Numbered from the stretch's first letter, positions 25,891 to 37,938 are shown. The stretch: 64,000 nt of DNA from Sipunculus nudus (GCA_026874595.1 CM049316.1:2046001-2110000); one strand, 5' to 3'. Notes: generated by a model from the sequence alone, not told the origin. Program-made: numbers and translations.

Positions 25891-28780
25891 TCTAGAGTTG
25901 CCAGTCGGGGGCGATGTTTGATGCTGGATATTGGGGAAGGGGGATTGCCAGTAGAGGGCGCTGGAGTAGGACAGGTACACTTTTTAGAACAAAAGAAAGG
26001 GACAACCTCTTATTGTAAAGTGCTGAATTTACGAGAGGGCTCAAGGGTCTGCAGTGCGTGGTAAGCATATATTTAATGTCTGTGGATAATTAGACCCATG
26101 TTAATCAATGCCAGAAACTACATGCATGTATGTTCTTTAATTATTATGGTCATTTGCTGATATTTAGTTTGTATCAGAGTCATTTGTATCAGAGCCACGT
26201 GCTTCTGTATTATCACCCATCCTGTTAATGTTAATATCAGACATGCAACCCATTTTTAACCCTAAAGCAGTATCAACCAATGTAAGGCTTTGTAACTTTC
26301 TAAACTGTGTGTTGTAGAATACAATGGGTTATTGGTCAGTTATTGAACAGTTTGTTGTTATTTGGTCACGTTATTATTTCAGAGACACAAGCTTGTGTTG
26401 TACATCCCATATGTAGTAACTTAACATTTGCTGTTATCTTGTTATGTTTAGATAACACATATATGTCCTGTATATCCTATAACTATGAAGTTATCAAATT
26501 AATTGTAGCTAACTAGTAGCATCTGTAGTATCAGCAGAAGTATCAATGATAGCCAGAAGCAAAACTGTACTATGGGTTTCATCGCTATATAATAAAGACT
26601 TTGAAATATATGAGCTGGGTTCGCACAATCATTCATAAAACCCGAAACTACGCCACCTGCATGAACTAGCATCACCAAATTTCCCCAAAGATCAGTCACT
26701 TATCATGCTGCAGGATGGTTCAGGACGTTTCTATGTGTTAACGTATATACATTCAAAATGTGATATGAGAAATAAGTTTATTAGAATTCATAATATCTGT
26801 AATATGAACATCGGTAGTGTTCAACTAATTTTCTTTTGTATAATAAACTATTGGTTGGTAAATAATGATGGAGTATTGTAAATAAGAATTCCCTCCTGAT
26901 GTTCAAATTGATTTATAGGATCATAGAACAAGGAACAAATATCTTCGAATGTGTTGCAATAAACATTTTAGAAGTGTATTTTAGAATTGTGGATTAGATT
27001 AAATCAAATGGAGTGATCATGCCACCATTAGCCTTGAACACAGTATTTTATACATGGTTTCCAATAAAGAGTAATCTTTAAATATATCAGGTGTTCCTAA
27101 CATTTAAAATGTGTGTATATAATAATATAAAGGAATACAGTCATAAAACAAGTAATTTAATATCAGAATTTGTAAGGAGATTAAAATATATCGAAAAAAT
27201 TGAGCATATAATAGCAAAACATAAATGTAAGTTTACTACACATTTGGAAAAATGAAACAAAATAATAGGAAAAATTACAAGCTTTGAAATTTGAAGTTTG
27301 GCTGCAATAATACCCCGGAAATGTGCTTTGCATTATGATAGGATTTGATTCGTTGAAACTAGTGAAGTTGCCAGATTTTAATATTACCGGAGACCCGCCA
27401 GCTGTGGCCCCCGAGATACGAAAGGTGAAATTAAATAATAATAAAATTCGATCTATCATTTAATGAGTAGAAAAGTGGAAGTGTGGCTTCGTATAACATA
27501 CCGACGGAAAGGGCACTGAGATTTCTTTACATGAGAAGAGAAGAGCATTGTTGCTCCATTGTTCCTATTCATTAATTGACCTCATTAGGTTCTGTTCCAG
27601 TATGACTATAAGTCAGGGACTAGTAACTGTAAAAATAACAGTGCGGTAGTCTCTGATGAATTTTAAATTGGTTAATTTGAACCACCAAACATTAGAGACA
27701 AAATAATTGGAAAGTGTATTATAATAAATCTTATTTAAAAAAACAAATTCATTTCATGAAAATAATTGTTTTCTCCTCGTTTTTTCCATTCATATAGGTT
27801 CCCGCATAACAGCATTCTCTCTGTACCTTTCTCTTTCCGTTCTTTCATTGTCTTCCTCTCGGTTTTTCTTCTCAGCCTCTTAAAGGTTAACGTATAGGAA
27901 TATTTAGCGCCATTTGACATTAGGGAGTCTATTACCAGCTTGATAGAGTCAGTATAAATACGTGCTGAGTCGTGTATTTACGGCTAGTAAACATGCCCCC
28001 CCCCCTCTATCTCTCCCTTATAGGTTACCATATCTGAGCATGCTTTTGTCTCCCTATTTCTCTCTATCTTTTTTTATACGTTTCCGTACACAAACGGCAT
28101 ATTTCAAATCTATTTGGGCACAGAAAGGCGATCATCTTTGAGTGACACCAAAGTGGCCGCGATATATCTCTCATACGCAGAAGTTCTGATTCACCATATT
28201 GACGCAATGTGTTAAGGGGCTTATTATAAATACAGACGACAACACATGCATAACGCAAATATCTGACCATTTTCAAGAAACTGTAGGGAGGGACCGCGAG
28301 AGATTTTTTACTTTTAGTTTTCGTTTTGTGTTGGGTTGTGTCATACATATTGTTTAAGAGTTTATCAAAAAGTACTTTTACTGCACTATAAATGCTTTGA
28401 ATTAACAATCAGAGTGAAACACAACTTAATTTTTCACGTTATTCTATCAATCAGTTAATTAACAAGTGAACACGCTTTACGGAATGCTTCCCGTTGAAGT
28501 GCAGTGAATGTCTCAGGTTGTTCTATCATATATCATACGTTTTCTAGTCTTCATCGCATATATAGAACCATTCACAGGTCTCAACAGCTTGCTGTTTTAT
28601 TAGCAGCAGGATCGAGTGGGCTAATAATCCCCCCCCCCGTTCTGAAACTTATTTCATCCAAACAAACTAAAAAAATAGCCCTCTTAGGTATCAAATGGGC
28701 AGTTTGTCTCGAGCCAAATATACATCTAATAAAAATAGCTTAATCACCTAGATAATAGGTCTGCTTTTTTTTTGTCTGCT
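25890..28780. other. Intergenic sequence, nothing firmly recognised
   Basis: No family-level match was found. A short plus-strand segment at 27,378-27,422 (CCAG, then a frame reading DFNITGDPPAVAPEIRK, then GTGAAA) has exon-like edges but stands alone. A 114-codon minus frame at 28,064-28,408 has no recognisable motif. Confidence 0.25.
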
Positions 28781-28799
28781 AATTTTGCTAATTTCTAAA

Positions 28800-29137
28800 C
28801 AGGAGATTTTCTTCTTAAAGATTTAGACTGCTTGAAATGAGCAAAAAGGTTATATATAGCTTGGGTCAGAGAAAAAGGTACTACTTTTTTTACTTTCAAT
28901 TACCCCAAATGTCATTGTGACCTTTTTTTTGCAAGTTGTGTGAAAGAACCTGATTTAAACACACTATTAATCAGATTGGCACAAATGGTAGCAGCATTAA
29001 TGCAGAATAAGATCACTGTAACTTATATCTAAGGTCTATTGACAAAATGCATGCTTTTGAGCACTCTCCGAGTCATTTTACCCATTGTTCAAGACTCCTT
29101 GAATTCAGCTGAGCGTCATTACCTATGAGCCACTTGT
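28800..29137 (+). repeat. Fragment of the palindrome-ended repeat family
   Basis: It ends CAGCTGAGCGTCATTACCTA then TGAGCCACTTGT (29106-29137), a diverged copy of the terminal motif at 61.82-61.85 kb. The left limit is not defined. Confidence 0.5.
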
Positions 29138-29734
29138 AACTAAAATGAAATCATATAATCAGAGGATATTTTTACAATGGCATTGATAGGTTTGTACATT
29201 TGAGTAGCTTAGGAAACATGAAAAGTTTAACATATTCAGTGAAACTTAACAGGAATAATATGGGTATACATGTTTGTACATGAACGGTGTCTATATATGT
29301 ATAAAAAACCTTAAAACCTTTCTATGTCTGCCTGACCTTCTAAATGCAGATTTTTAGTAAACCTCATATTTGTGTTTTCTTTATATTTACGGAGTTTTGA
29401 TTTAAAATGGTTAAAAAAAGTTATATGGATATAAAGTATTCATAGTGTAGATGGTTATAAAATGGATATACAGTATACAATATCTATAATCAATTTACTT
29501 TCTATTCCACTGGGAGGAAACTGATTAATTCAATTTAAAAATGTCCAGACGTTATAAACTTAAATATTGACCCTAAGAATATAATATCTTGTTTCTACTT
29601 CAATTTTCATACCAGATTTAGTAATTAACCAGCCATATTAAGATGGGTGAATGCGGCCAGGATGCCTGAATATTTTAATTACTTTATATATTCTTACTTC
29701 AGGCTACACAAAACGGGGTCTGCTAGCAATGGAC

Positions 29735-29920
29735 CTATTGACTTTTCTTTTTCTCCTTTGACTTTGACTCCTGAGGGGGAGTCTGCCATAAATTGCTGAT
29801 ATAGTTAAGCAAATCGGAGCCTAACATTGTGACGGTCCCAGCAGCAAACAAACCAAATCCAATGCCTATTGCCAATTCCAGTGCAGTTAAGCTAATACCA
29901 GCAATTAGTGTAAAACTCAG
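29735..29920 (-). CDS. Gene A exon 14: membrane segment and KKSQ tail
   Basis: The reading frame LSFTLIAGISLTALELAIGI, GFGLFAAGTVTMLGSDLLNY is a long hydrophobic stretch of about 40 residues, as in the ER membrane hairpin of atlastins. A polar tail ends KSKEKKKSQ with TAG at 29735-29737. KKSQ fits the KKxx ER-retrieval pattern. The acceptor is uncertain: CAGCAG (exon from 29920, 100-base intron) or TTTCAG (exon from 29992, 28-base intron); both keep the frame. I prefer the 100-base intron on size. Confidence 0.65.
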   Translation of the reverse strand: MSFTLIAGISLTALELAIGIGFGLFAAGTVTMLGSDLLNYISNLWQTPPQESKSKEKKKSQ

Positions 29921-30020
29921 CTGCTGATAAGAGGAATCCTCCTGTGTTGGCCATAAGCTTCCAGAAATAAGGCGGTAGAAACGTAAGCTTGTCTGAAAAA
30001 GAAAGGGATGATTCACTCAC

Positions 30021-30269
30021 TCTCTCCCCATAAGCCAAATCCAGTGTGTCTTCAGGTGAGAAAGGACTCTCTTCTTGCTTCAAAGCAGATGCCTTTGTAA
30101 AAGTTTCTTTCTGCAGTGCAAAATACTCCTGGAGTACTCCTTCCTCCATTTCAACAACGTAAGAATCTAATTCTTTCATTTTCTCCCGGAAGTGAAGCAT
30201 CGCTTTCTGAGCAGCCTCTTCGTGATATTCATCCACCGTCCTTCCCATGGGCTTCGAAAAGTTGCAATT
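30021..30269 (-). CDS. Gene A exon 13: end of middle domain
   Basis: This exon has 83 codons, with a CTTATAG acceptor and GTGAGT donor. It opens NCNFSKPMGRTVDEYHEEAA and continues through HFREKMKELDSYVVEMEEG to LDLAYGER. Atlastins have the equivalent three-helix-bundle end (CGGDKPFL...LQLKEESVKLF). If the donor at 30020 is not used, the frame runs on to a stop after a different tail ending FYTNCWY, so a soluble alternative C-terminus is possible. Confidence 0.75.
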
Positions 30270-30411
30270 CTATAAGGGAGTAATATACCTACAATGAGTA
30301 TTTCTTCTTGAAAAATAATCTTGCCTATAGTCATAAGCTATTGAAAAATGTATGTACCCTTTTCGGAATATTAATATTTATAAATATTTATATAAATTTA
30401 AACTCTTAAAA

Positions 30412-30413
<2 letters not shown>

Positions 30414-30464
<51 letters not shown>
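30414..30464. repeat. (TA)n microsatellite in gene A intron 12
   Basis: About 50 bases of TA. Surrounding sequence to 30,683 is AT-rich with nothing else seen. Confidence 0.95.
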
Positions 30465-30467
<3 letters not shown>

Positions 30468-30683
30468 TTAATATATGTTTCTTGGAAAATATTTAATATA
30501 AAAAAATATTTAAATATATATACCTTTGTTTGGATATTAAGATTTAGGTAGATTAAAAAAACCACATCCTTTAAACATATATATACATACATATATATAT
30601 ATATGTATCTATTCATCAGTATATATATTTTTAGAATATATTTAATATTTCTATGCGCTTTTTACTTTCAATTTATAACAAAC

Positions 30684-30746
30684 CTTTGTCATTCCTGCAG
30701 TGTACATTGTCTGAGCTTCAAGGTAAGCCACTCTCCCCTTTGCAGT
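30684..30746 (-). CDS. Gene A exon 12
   Basis: This exon has 21 codons (TAKGRVAYLEAQTMYTAGMT, K) between a CTTGCAG acceptor and GTTTGT donor. It aligns with the atlastin stretch LAAVATAKDTYNKKMEE. The gene B counterpart is also 63 bases. Intron 11, upstream, is about 6.4 kb and holds a minisatellite and several repeats. Confidence 0.75.
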
Positions 30747-30920
30747 CTGCAAGGAGAAATGGTAAAAAATTAAATATATAAGCAAATATGAAATGTCCTG
30801 TCCGAGCATTATATTAGATTAATCCTCGTTACTGAACTGTGACTGAAATTATCAATAAACAAGACAGGGGTGTCTCGATGAAATACACACACAGACACAC
30901 ATATACACTCTAAAAGCTGG

Positions 30921-31451
30921 AAACATGTTTCAAAATACGACATATGTGTTAGACATGTTTTATGTTTCACACACGCTTCATCTCATGAAGCATGTTTTAA
31001 ATCTGACGAATCCTGTGTCTATATAGACATGTTTAAGAAGTAAAGCCTCTTTTTCATGTTTTGAAAAGAAAAATGTTTTCCCAAAACATGACTTGAAATG
31101 AAACATGTTTTTGCATGAAGTCATGTTTTGAGACATGTCTCGTAATATGTTTTAACATTTTCATTTATCGGGAAAGAAATTCCGCCATATGAAACATGTT
31201 TCAAACATGTTTTAAAAATAGCATGACATGTTTCTCTATGAGACGTCATCAGTCTGAAACATCACTTGAAACATCATTTGACCCATTCTTCGAAACATGT
31301 ATCATCGGTGATTCATGATTCACAGGAAATTTACAGTGAGGCATGTTTTGAAACATGATTTAAAACTGCTGAGACATATCCCTTTTATAAACATTACACT
31401 GATAAAACGTCAACTGAAACATCATTTGTCCCAAATTTTCAAGACATGTTT
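30921..31451. repeat. Cluster of RRRCATGYYY palindromes in gene A intron 11
   Basis: Decamers matching RRRCATGYYY occur at 30921, 30951, 30988, 31025, 31101, 31131, 31192, 31203, 31339 and 31442. Most are AAACATGTTT or AGACATGTTT; 31131 is AGACATGTCT. The pair at 31192-31201 and 31203-31212 is separated by one base. Several are embedded in TGAAACATG..., so the block may be a worn short repeat. Confidence 0.75.
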
Positions 31452-32106
31452 TTTTCCCTTGATACAGGTCTCGCAGGGTATTATGCTTTTAACCATGTAC
31501 TGACAAGAACTGATCGTATTCATAAAAAAAATATGCTGCATATGGCTCCCTTTCTCAAGGGGCCTGTTGTACTATAAGAGTGCAGGATATTTTGCATAAA
31601 TTATAGTGTGGTCTGAAATGCATTTTGTTCAAATGTGAAAATGGATCACATATGCATATATATGTCCACGTCCTTGTTTAAGCTCGACTCGATATGACTA
31701 AATTGCCACATAAACAGTGACCTTAATAGAAATTTAATTCAATATAATAAGAACAATATTTAATGTTCAATCAATTGAATGAATAATATTTCAAATAAAA
31801 TATTTAACGGAGCTATTTCGAATCTTAAAAATAATGAAAATCTCATAAGTATTCTTAAAATAATATTTAAAAAAAAGTTTACGTCAAAAGATCTTTTTTC
31901 TCAAAGTAAATGACAACTATGTATTATCATTTACTGATGAAGTTTGAGTTACTCAAGATATAAGAAAGGTACGCCATCGATACCGTCAGGAATCCCAACA
32001 GAATACTTATGGGTTCAGGCAAGATCTTAAATTTCAAAACGAAACATGACTTTTCCTTTTGCCTTTGTTTTTATGGTAGTATGGTATGACTGTATAATAG
32101 CTCTTT

Positions 32107-32463
32107 ACAAGTAGTCTATAAATAGAGCAACAGACCTCTAACGCCGATTTACTAATAACAAGTAGTCTATAAATAGAGCAACAGACCTCTAATGCCGATT
32201 TACTAATTACAAGTAGTCTATAAATAGAGCAACAGACCTCTAACGCCGATTTACTAATTACAAGTAGTCTATAAATAGAGCAACAGACCTCTAATGCCGA
32301 TTTACTAATTACAAGTAGTCTATAAATAGAGCAACAGACCTCTAATGCCGATTTACTAATTACAAGTAGTCTATAAATAGAGCAACAGACCTCTAATGCC
32401 GATTTACTAATTACAAGTAGTCTAAGAATAGAGCAACAGACCTCTAATGCCGATTTACTAAAT
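32107..32463. repeat. 51-bp minisatellite, seven copies
   Basis: The unit begins ACAAGTAGTCTATAAATAGA and continues with GCAACAGACCTCTAAYGCCG, then ATTTACTAATT. The seven copies are nearly identical. Because 51 is divisible by three, the minus strand stays open as a 17-residue repeat (KSALEVCCSIYRLLVIS). It lies inside intron 11 of gene A, and I regard the frame as non-coding. Six units contain CTATAAATAG. Confidence 0.95.
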
Positions 32464-32848
32464 TGGACGTTACCAGTGACACACATTAGGAAAGGAATTA
32501 CAACAATTTTCGGTTTCCATTAACAAAATTTCTATCCTCATAATAAACATTTCTTCCATTAACAAAACTTTATTATTATTGTAAAACATACCTTTATTTC
32601 CAAAGACGTGTCATTAAAAGATATTAATGATATTGATCATCGTATCCTAAAAGATGTCACAATAATTCAATATGAATGTTACAATATAAATCAACATGAA
32701 GACTCCTGTTTCCTTTTATTGACATAATTATGTTTTTGAAGCAACATGCCCCTTGTATATCTGTGTCTAAATTAATTTCAGGAGGTGAGATCTATATCAA
32801 CATACGGGATTCATTGTCAAAAATAGACTTAAGCATGAACATATCTTA

Positions 32849-33825
32849 AACAAGGCACCTGTGGGTCACGGCGCTCATCTGAGATTGATTCTGGGAAACT
32901 GGTATAAAATCAAATGGTTGTATTGATTTTGCACTTTTATGGGGCATCTAAGGATGTAAAAGTATCAGTATTTCATCTAAATGACCCTAATTTGTAAATA
33001 AAATATATTGTATACCTAGGGGGTACTTATGAAACCCTGTAAATTATAGAATAATGGACATGAACTGAAGTATAATAATTATATGCCCTAAAAGGTATGG
33101 TTCTGAGGCAATGCATGCATCAATTTAAACACCTTGCATCAAACATTTTGATTTTGAATTTCAAGAGAAGCTTATACAAATTCTGAGGTCCAGCCACTCT
33201 GACATTTCTACCAAGAAGATAAAATAATACAATTTATCAGATTTCCTTTGTTATGAAATGCTTTTACCTGTTTAGCAAAACAATTATTGTTATTGTCATG
33301 TTTTTTCCTGATCATGTGACATACCAAAAAAGGTAAAATAAAATGCCTGATTCCTAAAAAAAAAGTGCCTGAGAACCAATTTTTTTAGCTATATACATTT
33401 AATTTATTAGCTGAAAAAAATATGTAAAATAAAATAAAATTTTCCATTTACAAAGGACCCTATACTAAATTTGATAAGCCTGTTAAAACAAGCAAATTAG
33501 GTATACATTGTACTGCGTATTAAATGAAAATTATGGCTTGAATCCATTTAATTATGCAAATAGAAAAATGGTTAGGGGCCTCAGCATTATCTGAAAACTA
33601 TTCATACCTTAAAGATAAACTGTTTAACATTAACAGTTAAAGTAATTCAGTACAAGTTTACTGTCATTCTCTGCACATTTAAATATGATTGTCTTTTAAA
33701 AACTCCAATAAAAGTTGGTTTTTATCAACTGTTTCAAGTTTCAAATTGTAAAAAATTATAACCTTATGTTCATGCTTGTTATAACCTTATGCATGATGGG
33801 AAAATTAAATCAACAGTGCTCACTA
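32849..33825 (-). repeat. Palindrome-ended repeat family, reversed partial copy
   Basis: It begins AACAAGGCACCTGTGGGTCA then CGGCGCTCATCTG, the reverse of the family's terminal motif. It continues with strings shared with 6.9-7.3 kb and, near 33,750-33,815, with 3.98-4.03 kb (ACCTTATGCATGATGGGAAA, ATTAAATCAACAGTGC). Confidence 0.55.
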
Positions 33826-33829
33826 GAAA

Positions 33830-35130
33830 AACGAGGCCTACAGGCCTGATGCAAACCTGTGCAATGGTTTATACATCAGGTATAATGCTTCAGTGCTTGG
33901 CAATTACTTTTCAAGTAGGCCTACATGTCTTGTATACGACGAAGTTATCAGAGGTGAATACATATGCCCAATTTCAGGCTGATATCCCCTCCTGAGAAAT
34001 AAGCAGGAACATACACTGTGAAAAAAATATTGTAGGTGGCGCCACCAGTCTTGTATACGACAAAGCTTTACGATATGTATAAATTTGCCCAATTTCAGGC
34101 TGATATATCAAAATCCTCTGGATAAATAAGCAAGCACATACACTGTGCAAAAGTCATTATAGGTGGCGACACCTGTCTTGTGAACGAGGAAGCCATCAAA
34201 GATGCTTGGACAGGTCAAAATATCAGGCCAATACTTCTCGAGTTTGATGCACTGGGCTGACCAGGCTTAGAAAGGCAGATGCCCCAAGTGAACTGTGACA
34301 AATTGCTTGCTCAAGCTACTGCACTGAGTGCACTCTTGACCTGCACCTGGCTAGACTGAGTGAATTTTTAACCTGTACCTGGCTGCACTGAGTGAACTCT
34401 TGACCTGTTGCATAATCTGACATGGTTGGCAGTCTGCCAAAGCTATAAATAGATCCAGGCTGAACTTTGGTACCAAATCTGATGCAGTGGACAGCCTGCC
34501 AAAGCTATAAATAGAATCCAGCTACTGCACTGAGAGAACTCTTGACCTATACCTGGCTGCACTTAGCGAATTCTTCACCTGTTGCCTAACCTGATACAGT
34601 TGCCAGTCTGCCAAAGTATAAATAGATCCTGGCTGACATTGGCCTGTTGCAAAATCTGAAATAGTTGGCAGTCTGCCAAGTTATTAAATATGAAATCTAG
34701 TGGCATGATGTTATAGATGCTGATAAACTGGTGCCAGGCAAGATGTAACTGCTTCACACAGCTAAAATATATGGTAAAATGACTCAATTCAATCTCTATA
34801 ATTTAGCCAAAAATCATTCATGAGGAACAATTAAAGACAATTATTATAAGAATTATTACGGTAATTATTCTTGTAAAATATTAAACAAATTGGCTTCAGT
34901 GTCGTCAGTCGAAAAACCTTTTGCATGTTTATTACTCATATAAGATGTTTCAGCAGACTGGCTAAGTTCAGCTTCCCGTAACTCAACCAAAAAGCACTGA
35001 ACCAAAACCAAGTGTGAGATTTAAGAATTTGGCCAAGTAGCTTTTAGAAGAAGATCTTTTTAGTCACTGAGTTAAAATGGGCTGCTATGGCATATGACTA
35101 AATTCAGCTTCCCATATCTCAGCCATGTAA
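33830..35130 (+). repeat. Composite array element, copy 1 (gene A intron 11)
   Basis: It opens with GATGCAAACCTGTGCAAT, contains about three units of roughly 120-130 bp built around GTAGGTGGCGCCACCAGTCT and TTTCAGGCTGATAT, and then a second array (34,300-34,700) around CTCTTGACCTGTTGC, GGCAGTCTGCCAAAGC and TATAAATAGA. It ends with CAGCTTCCCGTAACTC-type sequence. The order is the same as in the copy at 38.9-41.7 kb. Confidence 0.7.
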
Positions 35131-37129
35131 TATAAAAGTGAATGTGTACGTAATATATATTTACAAGGTTATGTTTTTAACCATATATTTCTATTACCAA
35201 TATTATTGGCTGAGGGAACCGAGCTCCTATATCTGATTATACGGTCATAGCGGTATTCCTGTATTTCAAATGTGGAAGAGAGGTTCAAATCACCGAAAGC
35301 TTTGTATTTTACTTTAAAAAGAACAATGATCGGTTAAATGAGAGACTTCAGAAAAGGTACATAAATATTTAAGCTGTATTTCTGGGGTTTAAAATTAAAA
35401 ATGTAGGTTTGCTTTTGTGTTAAACTTTGCCACATGTAATTAAACAATCTAACGCCTTTAAAAGTGTTAAGTTTAACTGAACGATGTTTTTATATCAAAC
35501 CGTATGTGTGCTGTTTAAATTACTGGATGGGTAATATGAATACCTTTGATTGTAATCATTTCAATTAGTTGGAAATATCTTATTTTAATTTTTATAAATA
35601 TGCTGGCGTTCCTTGCGAAAGGTGGTAAATTTATCGGATGACCGAGTACTCAAAAGTGGCATTTCTAAGAAGTTAACGTTCTGCAATATATTAATAACTG
35701 TTGAGAGCTTAAAGCTGGTGAGCTATAGTAACTAACGAAATCCCTGATTCGCTCGATGTATTTTTGTGTCTTCTAACGTATCTTAAGTGCAGTACTTACC
35801 AAAGGGATTCCTGCTTATTCACTGTCTTTTAAATTTAGTTTTTTTCAAGACAGAAGTATAGATGACAACCACATTGAAATAGAGGCGAGAGTTTAGATAC
35901 CCGGACCGTTTGGCCAGTAAACAGAGCTGACTTCTGTATATGTACAATATTTTACAGGTAATGATTAAAACATCATTTATCAATTACATTTGCACTCTGT
36001 TGTTGAAAAGACACGGACCAGTGAGCAGCGGTTCTGTTCATATAGAAACGGTTGAAAATGGAGCAACTTATTTCTCACTGATGTCAAGCCTCTTTGAAGA
36101 AACATTAGATATAGAGGAGAACTGCGCTTTGAAATACATCAGATTTAACAGTCAGAAGCTTTGACAACGATCGCGATTTTAGATAACCAGTTGGTCTTGT
36201 AGCTGAGGCACTTATCAGTAATATTCTTACGGGTAGAATATATTGAAATTACCGCTTGTTATATCAAGAGAGGATGTAAGACAGAACTGTCACAAAATCA
36301 ATGGCGTGAAGGACCATTCACTTAAACAAGATCTGTCGGGCTGGCATTCAGCGATAAATATTGAATTTCTATAAACAGAAGAGAGAATACCGGACGACGA
36401 TACAGAAGCATTGTACATCACTGTCTCAGATTCTGACTAGGCCTGATCTATGGCGCTAATATTAATCACCCTCAGTCGTATACTTAGGACCAGGTTGAGT
36501 ATACAACCTATCATCTCTGTTTGCTTCATGTAAATTGCTTGAGCTCATTCATTTTGGGTGTCCTCTACCCTCCTGGCTAATCCTCAGATCCCTTTGCTCA
36601 AAAGGCTCCCGTAGGCGCTGAACGTAAATCTACGTAATATCAATTTAATGATGATGCTGTATAGATCTTACAGGTGTCGCGCACGATTCAGCGGAATACG
36701 TATGTGGTTTTACCTAGGCTATGTACTTTAAACAATCATTTCTGCGGATCAGAAAGGTATCTTGGGATAAATTTTCAGGAAGTTCGGACGAGAACCTTGA
36801 CGTATGTATTCTTCTTACAGCACCCAGTCAACAAGTGAGAATGTTCAAGGAAAGGTCCAGTACTGTAAGTTAACTGTCTCGTCAAGGTATGGTCACGTTT
36901 TGAACAAGAAGAATACCAGTATGCAAATGCCTAGGTGTCATAAGACCCTCCTTGCTTCTATAATATCATGAAATATGATGATTGTACAAATATTCAACAT
37001 TGACATTTTCATATTTTGAAGTAAATGTATATATAATTAACTTCAGTGCAGATTTTTACTCCTTTATCAAATGTTAGTCATTTGAGTTTGCCTAATTCAT
37101 TTGGAAATGTTTGGATTACCATGTGTTAC

Positions 37130-37327
37130 CTGGATATCAAATGCTGCTTTAACGGTTATCCATACTTTCTGCTCTTCTCTCCTGAGCTTTTCTTCCAGTC
37201 TCGATCGGACTTTGCGGGTTACATCGTGATTTCCTCTCTTTTTTTCACGATCAAACTTTTTCATTGTACCCTCAAAGATGTCACTCAGTTTATCTTGTAA
37301 AGCATCAAGGGAAGTTTTTTCCGTTAA
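37130..37327 (-). CDS. Gene A exon 11: charged coiled-coil-like insert
   Basis: This exon has 66 codons between a CAACAG acceptor and GTAACA donor. It begins LTEKTSLDALQDKLSDIFEG and contains RKVRSRLEEKLRREEQK, a strongly helical, charged stretch with heptad-like leucine spacing. Gene B has a 65-codon counterpart of the same character but low residue identity, so the segment is an old family trait that evolves fast. I know no counterpart in vertebrate atlastins. Confidence 0.7.
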
Positions 37328-37608
37328 CTGTTGGATTCATGAAGAACAGAAATCAGTTAGAGAGAATTCAATAATTGTATTGTTTATCAGGTTATTATGC
37401 CCATACAGGTAATTCCATTCAGTAGAGATAAAACTATGTATGAACTTTAATTTAATAATTATAAACGGGCAAACATAAACATATCTCTATGGAAATAACA
37501 TCTAAAACCGGTGTTTTTAAAAGGTAAATTAAAATTAAATATATTAGCTAGTGAAAGTGGCTTCTCAGAGTGCAAAGCAATCAAGGTTTAAAAACTGATT
37601 GACGAGAC

Positions 37609-37686
37609 CTGCATTCTGTATGCATCCTCCGCGTAGCTGTCTAGGCATTCGTTGTACAGCCGTTCGTTTGCTTCATATAGAAATAC
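37609..37686 (-). CDS. Gene A exon 10: start of the extra helical segment
   Basis: This exon has 26 codons (VFLYEANERLYNECLDSYAE, then DAYRMQ) between a TTGACAG acceptor and GTCTCG donor. With exon 11 it appears to lengthen the middle domain compared with canonical atlastin, which moves from MLQATAEANN directly to TAKDTYNKKM. It is predicted helical from its composition. Confidence 0.65.
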
Positions 37687-37938
37687 CTGTCAAAGAAACG
37701 CAATACATTCCTGAGTATTTCGATCGAATTTCACCAAAAAGAGAGAAGACATTATTACCTATTTAAGAGCATGAAACTGATATTTTAGAAAAAAAACTTG
37801 TAGCTTAAGGAAAAGTGCAAATGGAAAGTATCTGGAAAAATGTTGTTTGAAATGTTCTCAAGTAGCAGATACAATTCAAATTTTACAAATGCATTTTCTT
37901 GAAATACTCAAATAAGGTATTTTTTAAACACAGGTTAC

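Noticed and set aside
28064-28408. 114-codon minus frame
   Set aside because: No domain, no splice context and no neighbouring exon; the length is within what AT-rich DNA of this size can give by chance.
30413-30616. Frames composed of IYIYIY repeats (also near 46.05 kb)
   Set aside because: They are translations of TA microsatellites.
32107-32463. Possible CRISPR-like array
   Set aside because: The units are identical end to end without variable spacers, and the DNA is animal.
32034-32486. 150-codon minus frame with a 17-residue repeat, as a possible repeat protein
   Set aside because: It is produced by the 51-bp minisatellite inside an intron. There is no conserved start context and no unique flanking domain.
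35270-35310. GGTTCAAATC as a tRNA B box
   Set aside because: No A box or cloverleaf could be drawn around it.
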